Positions 1 through 12,599 are shown, counted from the stretch's first letter. The stretch is DNA of 64,000 bases from Calliopum simillimum (GCA_951812925.1 OX638369.1:26120533-26184532); one strand, 5' to 3'. Translations and numbers: made by a program. Notes: generated by a model from the sequence alone, not told the origin.

Positions 1-10
1 TCAAATAATA

Positions 11-1362
11 GCCCAGGAAAATAAGACATTTTCTGCGAAAAAATTCCCAGTGGAAATTTTTCACCGGAATTGTCTTTATTTATGCGTGATACACAAACTG
101 TGAAAAGTCCATTGCAAAGTCGTGTGCGCATAAAAAGTTATTAAGGCTCAAAGGTGGCTAAAATCAGTTTTTTGCAAATATCTCGCTAATGCTAACTTTT
201 ACAGAAAAATGTTGGTCTCCAATTTTGTAGCACAGGAAATTTCCTACAAAAGTACGTTAAAAGTATTTGCATACAACTTCTAGTTTAGGAGATCACCCAA
301 TTTAAAAAGTTGTTAACAGTTATGATATGAAATGCTACCTATGAGTTCATAGTAAAATATCTTACTTTTTAAATTGCAATAACTCTTCAATGAGAAGTTG
401 TACAAACAAAATTAAAATGCCGTTTGAAAGATAATTTAATTTTCTATATACTGTACAAAATTTTTTTTTCGAACGGCTTATGACCTTAAAAATATTCTTG
501 AATAACCGTTAAGGTTTCGAAATTACTGGTTTTTTAAGGATATCTGCGAATTGGTAAGTAATACGATAAAAAGTGACGGGACCAAATTTGTAGAGAATTA
601 CAAGATCTACAAAAAATAAGCGATATGTGCACACATAGAAGTAACCGTATAGAAGATATTCAATAGAAACCGGTTTTTTGGCATTTTAAGGGTTTTTTTG
701 GAATATCTTCTAAACGGTTACTTCTATGTGTACACATATCGCTTATTTTTTGTAGATCTTGTAATTCTCTACAAATTTAGTCTCATTACTTTTTATCGTA
801 GTACTTACCAATTCGCAGATATCCTTGAAAAACCAGTAATTTCGAAAACTTAACGGTTATTCAAGAATATTTTTAAGGTCATAAGCCGTTCGAAAAAAAA
901 ATTTTGTACAGTATATAGAAAATTAAATTATCTTTCAAACGGCATTTTAATTTTGTTTGTACAACTTCTCATTGAAGAGTTATTGCAATTTAAAAAGTAA
1001 GATATTTTACTATGAACTCATAGGTAGCATTTCATATCATAACTGTTAACAACTTTTTAAATTGGGTGATCTCCTAAACTAGAAGTTGTATGCAAATACT
1101 TTTAACGTACTTTTGTAGGAAATTTCCTGTGCTACAAAATTGGAGACCAACATTTTTCAGTAGAAGTTAGCATTAGCGAGATATTTGCAAAAAAACTGAT
1201 TTTAGCGACCTTTGAGCCCGAATAACTTTTTATGCGCACACGACTTTGCAATGGACTTTTCACAGTTTGTGTATCATGCATAAATAAAGACAATTCCGGT
1301 GAAAAATTTTCACTGGGAATTTTTTCGCACAGAAGCTCTTTTTTCGTCTTATTTTCCTGGGC
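11..1362. repeat. Long near-perfect palindrome (foldback element 1)
   Basis: The sequence reads inward from GCCCAGGAAAATAAG (11-25) and returns as its reverse complement at 1348-1362. The two arms are about 650 bp each (11-661 and 701-1362) and match along their length with only scattered differences. A loop of about 40 bp separates them. I see no protein-coding capacity. The left end lies almost at the window edge, so the element may extend beyond it. The core near the loop resembles that of the smaller palindrome at 28,488-28,862, which suggests one dispersed foldback or MITE family. The family name and mobilising transposase are unknown to me. Confidence 0.9.
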
Positions 1363-1493
1363 TTTAATAAAAAAATATTAAAAATATGTAGGGACAAAAA
1401 AAGGCATATATTGGTACATTTTCCGGAGATTCTCCCATGAATGAATAACATTGGCTTGAATGATTACATTGTGAAACAATTTCGAACTTTTTA

Positions 1494-2467
1494 GAAAATC
1501 CAAAAAATTCTTAAAGTAGACATTAAAAAAAATACCCATTTCTCGTGGTTTTCTCCAGCACGTCACATTTTTTTTAATCGATTTTTGAAGTTTTCTTATC
1601 CACTGTATATGAAAAAACCAAAAATACCGCATTATTGTGTTAAGTCGATGAAGTTAACTATATGATCCTTACATCTGAGGTGTATTATATGTTCAGCAAA
1701 CTTATGCAGGATATTGCGGGAAATATTTTTGTAGAAAGTTTTAACCCTGTTTGACCCCCACATGCGGGTCATTCTTGCCCTTTTCTTAAAAAGGTACAAA
1801 AATGACACCCAAAATCGGGAAATATTGAATCAGTATGTACTACAGAAATATTCGCTATAAAGTTTCACTACTAGTTTTTAAACACGTAAAGGTCAAAATT
1901 TGAGCCCGAAACCAAAAAAATCGTTAAAATCAATTGTGCGAACGAGTTTTGTCCAAAATGTAGTTTTAGAGTTTTACAGTGGGGTGAAATTTGGAAAATA
2001 TTTATTGTTAGAACTGCTTACTGATTTTAACGATTTTTTTTTTGCTTTCGGGATGAAATTTTGCTTTTTAAGTGTTCAGCAACTAGTAATGAAATTGAAT
2101 AGCAAATATTTCTGTAGTACATACTGACTCAATATTTCCCTGTTTTAGGTGTCATTTTTGTACCTTTTTAAGAAAAGGGCAAAAATTACCCACATATGGA
2201 GGTTGTGCAGGGTTAAAATTTTCTACAAAAATATTCCAGCAATATACTGCATAAGCTTGCTGAACACATAATACACCTCAAATGTAAGGATCATATAGAT
2301 AAATTCATCGATTTAACACAAGAATGCGGCATTTTTGTTTTTTTCATGTATAGTGGATAAAAAAACTTCAAAAATCGATTAAAAAAAATGTGACGTGGTG
2401 AGGAAAAACCAAGAGACACGGGTATTTTTTTTTTAACGTCTGCGTTAAGAATTTTTTGGATTTTCTC
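1494..2467. repeat. Long imperfect palindrome (foldback element 2)
   Basis: GAAAATCCAAAAAATTCTTA at about 1494 is mirrored by its complement at about 2447-2466. The arms converge on a centre near 1980, where CCCGAAACCAAAAAAATCG (about 1903) pairs with its complement near 2052. The arms are roughly 450 bp and more diverged than those of the first palindrome, with several indels. It starts only about 130 bp after that palindrome ends. No coding potential is visible. I did not find clear target-site duplications. Confidence 0.85.
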
Positions 2468-3560
2468 ATGTGTTTTTTTGTTTTTGTGTCGAACGGTGTT
2501 AGTGATCAATCTTCAGGTACTGAGATAATCAAGCAAAATATTGAATTCTTTATATACCAATTCCTTAAAGCAGAGATGTCCATCCATTATACAAACGACC
2601 ACTTTTTGCGCTATTTCAACTATTGCTCTTTTGATTTAAATTTTCATTTATTTTAATTGACACATGGTCACTTTTGCTATAACCAAATTCCATTTGCAAC
2701 AAAATCACTGGAACACTAAACTTATGAATAAACATTGCATGCAAAAAAGTGTATAAAAAGTAATGCCTCATGGAAATCCGGCGGACTTTTAATTTTTATT
2801 TTTTTTTTTAAATTTAATTTAAGTTCTATTAAAAATGCAATAACATTTTTGTATTTTGAGCATACAATTTTGTTGTTTTTTTTTGTTTGCCACACAGCTG
2901 TGTTTGCAACAGGTTGTAATTAAGTTCAGTTATAAATGAATAATGAGAAACAATAAAAATTGTGCAATTAAAATTAAACAGAACAATATGTTGTTTCAAT
3001 AATAATCATGAACAACATGTTGTTGCCAAGGTGTTGGCTGGCATCACACACCCAGACGACGCGTCGTTAGAACAATTGTTTGCTATAAATGTTACGTTTT
3101 AAATGAATGTAGCAACAGCTTTTTTTATTATAAAACATTATTAAGTAAATTGTGCAATATGTCAATAATTAATGTATTATGTTTCAATGAAAATAAAAAT
3201 CCATTTGGTATTTTTTTTTTTTATGTTTCATTGTGTGCTGGTTGTTTTTGCGATTAATAGCAGCGCCTATAATGACAATAATTGCACACCTGTTTATACT
3301 TTTAGTACATTTTTTATAAAAATTTAATTTAATAAAGTAAGCTTTTTGGGAGTTTTCCCGAAATGCTTTACTCTCAAAATTTGCTCGAGACTAGATTGAA
3401 ACTTCTGTGTCAAAACATTTAATAGCTGACAGTTTCTGTGGGTTCGTTTGGTTTCGGAAAATGTAAAATTTCCCAGACAGCTCGAATTTACTGTTGAAAA
3501 ACTCGAAAATGCCTCGAAATTCCCTACCCAAAAATTAAAAAATTCGTAACAGTAGTATTT
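2468..3560. other. AT-rich spacer, no gene seen
   Basis: This is unique-looking AT-rich sequence with short CAACA/TGTTG runs, including two nearby ATGTTGTT copies at about 2988 and 3018. I see no conserved coding sequence, RNA gene or clear transposon end. Confidence 0.5.
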
Positions 3561-3586
3561 CCCAATTTGTGGACCTCGCCGGATGG

Positions 3587-3626
3587 TATATAAGCGCATG
3601 CACATTTGTTTCTACAAAGTTTAGTT
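3587..3626 (+). promoter_or_regulatory. Possible TATA/initiator core promoter
   Basis: TATATAAG at 3587-3594 is followed about 35 bp downstream by TTAGTT, which resembles an initiator. Several GAA/TTC words lie upstream (about 3470-3545). No coding sequence follows, because the next recognisable feature is a LINE fossil. It could be chance in AT-rich DNA or a relic promoter. Confidence 0.18.
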
Positions 3627-3704
3627 ATGGTTCGATTGAAGTAATGCAGTAAAGTTTAAGTGCTGACTGTTAAAAAACGACGAGCTACACCAAAAATGCA
3701 ATCA

Positions 3705-4370
3705 GGGGCCTATAGCAAATGAGATCAAGCAACGCAAGTGTGGATGGAGTGATCGTAAGTACTCTCCGCACCCGAGACAGCGAAGTGTAGAATCCACAAG
3801 GCAATGGAGGACGTGGTAGACCGAGAACTACCTGGAAAAGGTCACTACCTAGCAGCAGCTTCCACAAAGACAGCTATTTAGCGCCATGGTCATAGCGTTC
3901 CTCGGCCGGATGAGGCCATCCTTTAAAATTGGTTATACCTAGTACCAGCTTCCACAAAGGCAGCTATCTAGCGCCATGGTCATAGCGCTCCTTCCAGAGC
4001 TCTTCCTCAAGATAGTGGTTACATTGTATAGCGTTTTCTTTCCAGCGCTGGAGAGGTTCGTGAGCACCTTTCTTTGTTGTGCCTTAGTTCCTGGATAAAG
4101 AGTTCAGAAGATCAATTGTAGGAACTCTTACGAGTATATTCTTCAATTGTATATTCAAAATGCTTTCTTCAGGTACTATTTGAACTGTTTCTTCCTTTTT
4201 TTGTAACCACTACTACAGATGCTTTCTACATGGGACTTATAATCTTTGGTCTCGTCCATTTATTTTAATTCTTTCTTTTAATTATGTTGTATGAATTATG
4301 AAATTCATTGTAGTTTATGAGAGCAAATAGCTCAGTAAATGAAATTTAAATAAATAAATAAATAAATAAG
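3705..4370 (+). pseudogene. Non-LTR retrotransposon (LINE) 3' fossil
   Basis: Bases 3791-3846 translate on the plus strand to NPQGNGGRGRPRTTWKRS. This matches the NPQGxRxRGRPRxTWRR motif that ends the reverse-transcriptase ORF of several insect LINE clades (RTE, Jockey and R1-like). Upstream, in another frame, KCGWSDR (about 3735) looks like the preceding RWxWIGH motif, so at least one frameshift is present. A block of about 55 bp containing CAGCTTCCACAAAG occurs twice, 90 bp apart (3848 and 3938), with stops in the reading frame. The segment ends in a (TAAA)n tail at about 4349-4370, as expected at a LINE 3' end. It is 5'-truncated and dead. The clade cannot be fixed from this remnant. Confidence 0.55.
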
Positions 4371-4517
4371 GAAATCCAAGAATCCGGAAACTCGTGGCAA
4401 GAGTCATCGGAAAGGATCGTGACAAATGGAGACGTTCCATTTTAACTGTATGCTCCTCCTAGGAGTTACAAGAGAATTCGGTTCGATTTTGTATGAAGCA
4501 AAAAAAAAAAAAAAAAC

Positions 4518-4724
4518 TCATCCCGAAACCGACTCAAAAGTAAGAAAGGCTCTTAAAACCGATATCTGCATAATTTTTTTTTGGAGTACTTTTGATTCTA
4601 CTGAAGGTCCATTTTGGCAAAAAAAAAACATGTTTTTTGGTCATAACAGTGATCCATTGGGTTTTCTTGGAATCAGATATCGGTTTTAAGAGTCCTTCTA
4701 ACTTCTGAGTTGGTTTTAGGATGA
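4518..4724. mobile_element. Short inverted-repeat element (MITE-like)
   Basis: Terminal arms of about 51 bp (4518-4568 and 4673-4723) are inverted copies at roughly 85% identity. They share CTCTTAAAACCGATATCTG next to the loop. There is no coding sequence. A poly-A run precedes it and no clean target duplication was found, so the superfamily is unassigned. Confidence 0.65.
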
Positions 4725-4826
4725 ATCTAAATTTCAACCATATGTAACATACATTGGAAAAAAAGTGTTTGCACATTAAATTCAAAAATAAAGTAAATAG
4801 ATATATATTGTGTAAATTACAAACTA

Positions 4827-5330
4827 CTGCCCGGTGAGCGATACCTCAACTTTAACGCGTGGCTCTTTTTTTTGTTCCGAACAATCACTGAGATCCCACC
4901 ACGCCCGTCCGAGAATTGCACGGCACCGCCTATTTTTTTAATGAATGTTATTTGACTTAGTGTTCTTTACATATATGCCAAATGTCATTCCTATGCGCCA
5001 AACAGTTTCTGAGATCTAATGTATTTTGTTTTTTAGGGGCGTGGCACCGCCCATTTATCTAATGTGTGGTATTTGGCTTAGTGCCCTTAATGTATGTGCC
5101 AAATTTCATTCCAATGCGTCAAACAGTTTCAGAGATATAACGAATTTTGTTTTTTTTATATGCACCGCTCATCTTTTTAGCCTATAACCTTTCCCTAATC
5201 TATACTACAATAACATACTGTGAAAATTTCATCCAAATCGGTCAAGTGGTTTTCGAGTCTATTAAATACGAACACACAAACTTTAGTTTTTATATATGTA
5301 TACTACTTAGTTGCCCGGGAGCGACTTCGT
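4827..5330. repeat. Degenerate tandem module (GGCGTGGCACCGCC family)
   Basis: Two to three units of about 120 bp each contain a GGCACCGCC word, then TTTGGCTTAGTGCCCTT, a GCCAAATTTCATTCC word and AAACAGTTTCAGAGATATA. The last unit ends with AAATCGGTCAAGTGGTTTTC and AACACACAAACTTTAG. This style is common at the 3' ends of dispersed insect repeats. Related modules occur at 52,515-52,740 and 62,546-62,640. It is non-coding and the source element is not identified. Confidence 0.5.
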
Positions 5331-7540
5331 TCGCCCGTTCCCGATACCCTTTAAAAATGTATGTACCTAATCTCATCCATTTCAGAAGGTCTTTTTTTAT
5401 ATCGCTGTGTTGGACATTTTTTGAGTGAATGCTATTTTCCCGGTGTCAGAATTTTTTAATATTTCAGGCGATGCCGAAAATTAGAGTTTGTAATGGAATT
5501 TTCCATGATAGCTTGTCTTCGAAAGCAAAAAAACATGCAAATCGGAAAACTGATTTTTGAATTATGGAATTTTCCAAGAACCCAGACGAAGCCTAAAACC
5601 TTGCCATGCAAAATATCTATAAAGAAAAGAAAAAATGATGCGAATTGTGCGATTGGTTCACGAGTTATGGAGACACAGACAGACAAAATATTTTTGATTT
5701 TGGAATATAGATGACGAATTCGTAAGATGGTGTAGACCATTTCAAAACGATCAAGATTTTTTTGATGGCACCCGATTTGGCCATCATTTGACACCATAAA
5801 ATTGAGAATTGAATAAATGCAACTAAAGTTATGGCTTCTCAAAAAAAACTAACCTAAAAATTTCAAAGTCCCATAACTCCGCCATTTTTTTAAATTTTGA
5901 AAAAATATTTGGTAGTAATTTTTCCACTATGCTACTTTTGCTTATGCCAATTTATAGTTAAATCAGATTCCATGAACAAATTTCTTGATCGTTTACACAT
6001 GGTTTACACCAGACGCAAACCAATAATTTTAGCTCTAAATGAATAATAGAAATGTTTGAAATTTGTAAAAATAAACAAAATTGTACTTTGCCCTGTCTTA
6101 TACCCTATACAAATCCCAAACTGTATGCTAATAATTATATAAAAGTGCGCTTCAAATAATTCTCTTTTCCTGAATCAAATGCCAACAAGAAAAGATCACA
6201 CCTGGTGTGCGATGATCATCACATGATCAATATTCTAAGTAATTCGCTGCGGCGTTTGGGATATGCAAACTTAACTTAAACTTAACACTACACTTATAAA
6301 TTAATAAAATATTATAATGACATGCAAATAAGTATTTAATCACGACTTGAAATCTGAGTATCATCTCGCTAGAGTCACAGCAGCACCAGACAGACAAATA
6401 AACCGCAAAAGTCAACAACGCAGCGAAATTTTTTACTGCGTTTTTTTGGAAAATCACAGATTATTCGCCATCACAAGGCAATTAACACTTGGCACGTTCC
6501 CCATACGACGAACGAACATACGACGAACGGAAGCGTACGTGTCTCATTCACATGCATATTGATATCAATTTTAAAAAAATTATGATTTAGAGCAAATTAT
6601 GAAGTTTATTTTTGGATAACAAAGATCTAAATTTAAATCAGACAACTCGAGCTTTTCATCTTTTTAGCTTTAGTTTTTAGTAATCTATTGCTAATTTGAG
6701 AGAAATGTTTTTTGTGAAGTTGATGATGATTTTCGTTGTTGATTTTAAATTTTAAAATAGCGCACATCAAATATAAAAACATACATATTGTATATTTAAA
6801 TATAAAAAACGGAGAAAAATCAAAGCAAATCAATTCGAATTGAGAAAATATGTCGCGCATTTTGATGGGTGACATGCGACGCACGATTATTTACGTTTCA
6901 GATTTGTTAAAATAAACATTCAATGAATGATATTTCCAATCGAGAGCTAAGTGATATTTTAATACATTTTAGTACATTCGGCCATATTAATGTGTTATTT
7001 GACATCTTTATTAAATTTTAAGCTACAGCTGTTCCAAAAAATGCCTGAAATTTCTGGTTGTTTTTTAATTGAAAAAAGTACATACTTCCGCATACTTCCG
7101 TTCTAATTGTGCTATTTTTTTAATTAATTTGTTTGTTGGAATTTTATTTTTTTATTTCTTTTTCTTTGCCACATAATTGTTTTCGTCACCTTTGTTAAAT
7201 GCTAAAAATAATTTTCCATTTGCGCATTTTTTTAGCATTAATGAATTTTTATGTGTAGGTATTTTCCAAGTTCACTTGTACTTCAATAATTTTTGTTCTA
7301 TAAATAAATTGGCAATATCAGAACTTTGTATAAATATTAGTACAAGGTACTATGGCACACCTGTCGGCAAAAATTATTATCTTCAATTGTTATCAGTCAA
7401 ATGTATTGATTACACACCGAAAAATCAACAACAAATCAATAGTCTAATTAAAGGCCAAATATCATACACACTTCATAGTGCAGTTGTACTTGTGAAATTT
7501 TGAAATGTTTGGGGAAGGAATTTTTTAAGGCGTTGAATGC
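5331..7540. other. AT-rich spacer with one repeat tail
   Basis: At 5640-5715 the words GATTGGTTCACGAGTTATGG and GACACAGACAGACAAAATA precede TATAGATG. This resembles the ends of dispersed insect repeats like those at 4827-5330. A less AT-rich patch at 6350-6560 holds a repeated ACGACGAACG word. The reading frames I examined (for example 5456-5842, minus) show no domain or codon signature. No gene is supported. Confidence 0.45.
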
Positions 7541-8877
7541 ATGAAATGAATGAAATGAATGAAATGAATGAAATGAATGAAATGAATGAAATGAATGAAA
7601 TGAATGAAATGAATGAAATGAATGAAATGAATGAAATGAATGAAATGAATGAAATGAATGAAATGAATGAAATGAATGAAATGAATGAAATGAATGAAAT
7701 GAATGAAATGAATGAAATGAATGAAATGAATGAAATGAATGAAATGAATGAAATGAATGAAATGAATGAAATGAATGAAATGAGTGAAATGAATGAAATG
7801 AATGAAATGAATGAAATGAATGAAATGAATGAAATGAATGAAATGAATGAAATGAATGAAATGAATGAAATGAATGAAATGAATGAAATGAATGAAATGA
7901 ATGAAATGAATGAAATGAATGAAATGAATGAAATGAATGAAATGAATGAAATGAATGAAATGAATGAAATGAATGAAATGAATGAAATGAATGAAATGAA
8001 TGAAATGAATGAAATGAATGAAATGAATGAAATGAATGAAATGAATGAAATGAATGAAATGAATGAAATGAATGAAATGAATGAAATGAATGAAATGAAT
8101 GAAATGAATGAAATGAATGAAATGAATGAAATGAATGAAATGAATGAAATGAATGAAATGAATGAAATGAATGAAATGAATGAAATGAATGAAATGAATG
8201 AAATGAATGAAATGAATGAAATGAATGAAATGAATGAAATGAATGAAATGAATGAAATGAATGAAATGAATGAAATGAATGAAATGAATGAAATGAATGA
8301 AATGAATGAAATGAATGAAATGAATGAAATGAATGAAATGAATGAAATGAATGAAATGAATGAAATGAATGAAATGAATGAAATGAATGAAATGAATGAA
8401 ATGAATGAAATGAATGAAATGAATGAAATGAATGAAATGAATGAAATGAATGAAATGAATGAAATGAATGAAATGAATGAAATGAATGAAATGAATGAAA
8501 TGAATGAAATGAATGAAATGAATGAAATGAATGAAATGAATGAAATGAATGAAATGAATGAAATGAATGAAATGAATGAAATGAATGAAATGAATGAAAT
8601 GAATGAAATGAATGAAATGAATGAAATGAATGAAATGAATGAAATGAATGAAATGAATGAAATGAATGAAATGAATGAAATGAATGAAATGAATGAAATG
8701 AATGAAATGAATGAAATGAATGAAATGAATGAAATGAATGAAATGAATGAAATGAATGAAATGAATGAAATGAATGAAATGAATGAAATGAATGAAATGA
8801 ATGAAATGAATGAAATGAATGAAATGAATGAAATGAATGAAATGAATGAAATGAATGAAATGAATGAAATGAATGAA
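7541..8877. repeat. 9-bp minisatellite (ATGAATGAA)n, about 148 copies
   Basis: The unit AAATGAATG repeats without interruption for about 1.34 kb. I see one internal substitution (A to G at 7784) and a decayed last unit at about 8875 (GAAACGAAATGG). Because nine is a multiple of three and the unit has no stop in several frames, it yields long artificial reading frames on both strands (Met-Asn-Glu on plus; Ser-Phe-His and Ser-Phe-Ile on minus). None has a signal peptide, domain or promoter. The near-perfect uniformity implies very recent expansion, gene-conversion-like homogenisation or an assembly-influenced copy number. Confidence 0.95.
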
Positions 8878-9954
8878 ACGAAATGGTAGAATGAAGAGGC
8901 ACCCCTGCTGGCGTTGCAGAAATCTAATAGAAGATCACCATTTTCGTTTGACTGACCCATGCCCAATTTACCTATGATATTTTTGAGATCGCGATTTTGG
9001 TGCTTTTACGTATTTACCTTCGTACAATTTTTTGCGGGCGATGGTTGTTTGGAGAAAATATACTCTGATAACCTCGGACTTTTTGGCTTGATATTAAAAA
9101 TTTTCAAAACTTATTGTGAGATGGAATTCTTTCTACATTTTAAATCCATAAAGCTATAAATGAATGAGGTTACTTAGGGCGGTTTTTTAAAAACAAAAGA
9201 ATATGCTATTTATAAAGTTATGTTTTTAACACATATTTGGCGTTTAGCACTTTCTATGCACTGAAATGTTCTAAAAATATATGATTTTAAGTATATTTTT
9301 AGAAATCATAGTTCCTAATATAAATTGTAATACCTTCAGATTTCTTTGTGATTTTCATAATGAAATAATGCTAATTTGTTAGAAACGTTTAGAGTTTCTA
9401 AGAAAAAGGCGCATGGCACCAACTTGTTGACATAAACAATTTTAGCTAAGGTTTATGTTTATATTTTCAGATCATTTTTTTATACGGCGCATATTTTTTA
9501 AAGTGTGTGTAAACAAAAAAGTGTTTCGGATATAGTCCTATTTAATTATAGTCGACATTCTTTTGAGGCTGTACTTGATATGAAATAACTTATAGAAGAA
9601 ATGGGACTCTCCAGCAACTTAAGCATTTCATTTCTGTATTTTTGTACAAAGATGCTAATTTGCTCCTATTCAATATCGCATTTAGAACTGTTTAGGTTCT
9701 TATCAGGGTTTTCATAGCAATGAAACATCTGGTTAAAAGAATAATATGCCATTTTATCACTAACAAATACATATGTTACAAATGACCCTTTGATATTTGT
9801 TTGCTTCGGAAATGTAAATATCAAAAATGTCAAATAAATTTGTCATTTGCATCAAGAGAATGCAAATAATTTCGAAAAGTGGCAGTGCCATATCGCTAAG
9901 TTACTTCCGACTCTGGTGGGGATTAGTATATAACATTTCATGCACGCGCTTGTA
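8878..9954. other. AT-rich spacer, no gene seen
   Basis: No repeats, coding sequence or RNA gene were recognised. GC content is slightly higher near 9890-9950, just before the CAG run. Confidence 0.4.
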
Positions 9955-9957
9955 TTC

Positions 9958-10380
9958 TACAGCAGCAGCAGCAACAGCAGCAGCACTATGAAAAGTTATT
10001 ACTGTCAACAACAGTTGTTTTCGATATTACAATTATATTTACTTAGGTTGGCAACACTAAATATTTACCTTTTGTGTGTTTTTCAATAGCGAACGGTGAA
10101 CGTGTCACCTACGCGAGTGTCACGATCACTTTGTGGCCAACTGTTTGTGCTGTTGCTGTCGCTGCTGTTGAATCAACAATTGATATCCTAAGCAAACAGC
10201 TGCGTGTTGTTGTTTATTTGAGATGTTGCTGTTGCCTGCCACTATTGCGGCTGCAATCGATGATAAATTATTTGACATTTGTGTTATATGCGCGATTGAG
10301 TTATTTCATCGTTTTTTTTATTGTTGTAATTTTTTGTTGTTTTTGTGGTTGTTGTTTGTTGTTGGCGGATTGCATAATGC
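9958..10380. repeat. CAG/CAA and GTT trinucleotide-rich patch
   Basis: CAGCAGCAGCAACAGCAGCAG lies at about 9960-9986. TGTTGCTGTCGCTGCTGTTG lies near 10,150, and GTT-rich runs extend to about 10,370. These are typical opa-type microsatellites. A 121-residue frame at 10,074-10,439 (plus) is Cys/Leu-rich and dominated by the repeat, so I do not call it a gene. Such patches often lie in fly introns and enhancers. Confidence 0.6.
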
Positions 10381-10515
10381 AATTAATCACATTAAGATCT
10401 CAATCGATAATTGCTGCTAATTTAAGTCATGGATTTTAATAGTATGATAGTTGTTGATTAAATTGTCATGATGTTTTTAATACGCCTTTTATTCAACCAG
10501 TTATTATTTCGCATA
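10381..10515. other. Short AT-rich spacer
   Basis: Unique-looking sequence up to the TA dinucleotide (10,514-10,515) that borders the next palindrome. Confidence 0.3.
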
Positions 10516-12599
10516 TGGGACATTCTTTTACAAATCGAACATCAAATTAAACTTCACATTTTAGAATCGTCTGAAAATTTTTTTACTGCTTTAGTTTAGT
10601 AAATTAGTCGACACGTGTATCGGCATTTTGGCAAATAATTTTTTTTTTTGCAATTAGAACCATTCAAAGTTTTGGAAAAATTGGATAAAATACAAAAACA
10701 CCTTGTATTCAAAATGCATTATCTCCGGTTCTACTGAACGGATTAATATAATTTTTTTGACATATTTTTCCTTTTTACAAGAGCTTTTTATATAGCTATT
10801 TACATCCTTTCTATTTTGTTAATTAACTTGTGGTAATAACAATTTAATTGTTTAAACAATATTTTCATGTTCGCGCCCAACACGAAGAAAATTTTAAAAA
10901 ATACTACCTTGTGCGCTGTCCTTTTATCTAAAAAACGCATATCTTAGAAAACTGGACACTTTAATAGATCCAAAGTTATTAAATATCTCACGGTGTTCAA
11001 ACGACAGATTTAAATAAAATTTCAAATTACCAATTTCACTGTTCAACGGGAAAAAATTATCTGAGTTCAGACCATGAAATTATTATTCCTTGCTATTGAC
11101 ATAAAAGAACTGCATTTACAAAATTTTTCCATCACGTCTCAATTTTCAGATAAATTGACAAATCAAAAATCACGACTTACATCCGCGCGAAATTAAATTA
11201 AAAAATTTTTATCCGTCAGATTTTTTAAAAAAAAATGTCAAACGATTCAGAAAATAGCAACAATTTCAAATCTGAAAAAAATTTTGAAATCGGCCCGGCA
11301 GATTTTTTTTTATGCCCGTTTAATTGAGAAAATGTTCTGAAAAAACCATAAACCAACCATCTCTAATTACATAAATCTTGCTTAAATTAATGCAAAATTT
11401 AAAAAACTCTTCACAAGCTTGTGCGTCATTATTTTAACTTTATTTTGATATCAAAAACTTAAGGATTGGACCATGAAAAACCAACTTATTTCCTTTTGAA
11501 CAAAAAATGTACATACAGGAAGTCATACAAGTACTTTCATTTCCAAGTAGTTATGATACAAAAATTCAATAGCTTTTGTATGACTACCTGTATGTACATT
11601 TTTTGTTCAAAAGGAAATAAGTTGGTTTTTCATGGTCCAATCCTTAAGTTTTTGATATCAAAATAAAGTTAAAATAATGACGCACAAGCTTGTGAAGAGT
11701 TTTTTAAATTTTGCATTAATTTAAGCAAGATTTATGTAATTAGAGATGGTTGGTTTATGGTTTTTTCAGAACATTTTCTCAATTAAACGGGCATACAAAA
11801 AAATCTGCCGGGCCGATTTCAAAATTTTTTTCAGATTTGAAATTGTTGCTATTTTCTGAATCGTTTGACATTTTTTTTTAAAAAATCTGACGGATAAAAA
11901 TTTTTTAATTTAATTTCGCGCGGATGTAAGTCGTGATTTTTGATTTGTCAATTTATCTGAAAATTGAGACGTGATGGAAAAATTTTGTAAATGCAGTTCT
12001 TTTATGTCAATAGCAAGGAATAATAATTTCATGGTCTGAACTCAGATAATTTTTTGCCGTTGAACAGTGAAATTGGTAATTTGAAATTTTATTTAAATCT
12101 GTCGTTTGAACACCGTGAGATATTTAATAACTTTGGATCTATTAAAGTGTCCAGTTTTCTAAGATATGCGTTTTTTAGATAAAAGGACAGCGCACAAGGT
12201 AGTATTTTTTAAAATTTTCTTCGTGTTGGGCGCGAACATGAAAATATTGTTTAAACAATTAAATTGTTATTACCACAAGTTAATTAACAAAATAGAAAGG
12301 ATGTAAATAGCTATATAAAAAGCTCTTGTAAAAAGGAAAAATATGTCAAAAAAATTATATTAATCCGTTCAGTAGAACCGGAGATAATGCATTTTGAATA
12401 CAAGGTGTTTTTGTATTTTATCCGATTTTTCCAAAACTTTGAATGGTTCTAATTGCAAAAAAAAAATTTTTTAGCCAAAATGCCGATACACGTGTCGACT
12501 AAATTGATGAGAAAATACTATATAAAAAAATTTACCCGATTTAAAAATTCGAAAAAAAAATTTTCCCGAAATCCGTTCGATTTGTAAAAGAATGTCCCA
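10516..12599. mobile_element. 2.08-kb palindromic element flanked by TA
   Basis: Both ends read inward as TGGGACATTCTTTTACAAAT, at 10,516 on plus and from 12,599 on minus. Each end is bordered by TA (10,514-10,515 and 12,600-12,601), as expected for Tc1/mariner-type insertion. The arms, about 1.0 kb each, are nearly identical from about 10,600 to a loop at roughly 11,531-11,572, where TGTACATACAGG pairs with CCTGTATGTACA. The only visible asymmetry is near the outer ends (10,545-10,600 against 12,506-12,570), where the arms diverge. No transposase is encoded, so this is a non-autonomous giant foldback. Transcription across it would give a hairpin of about 1 kb. Confidence 0.85.

Noticed and set aside
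5456..5842. 128-residue minus-strand frame
   Set aside because: No domain, poor composition, and overlaps a dispersed repeat tail.
7448..8966. Three reading frames of 450-497 residues across the 9-bp repeat
   Set aside because: They are pure translations of a stop-free nonamer on both strands, with no domain, signal or promoter. Repeat artefact.
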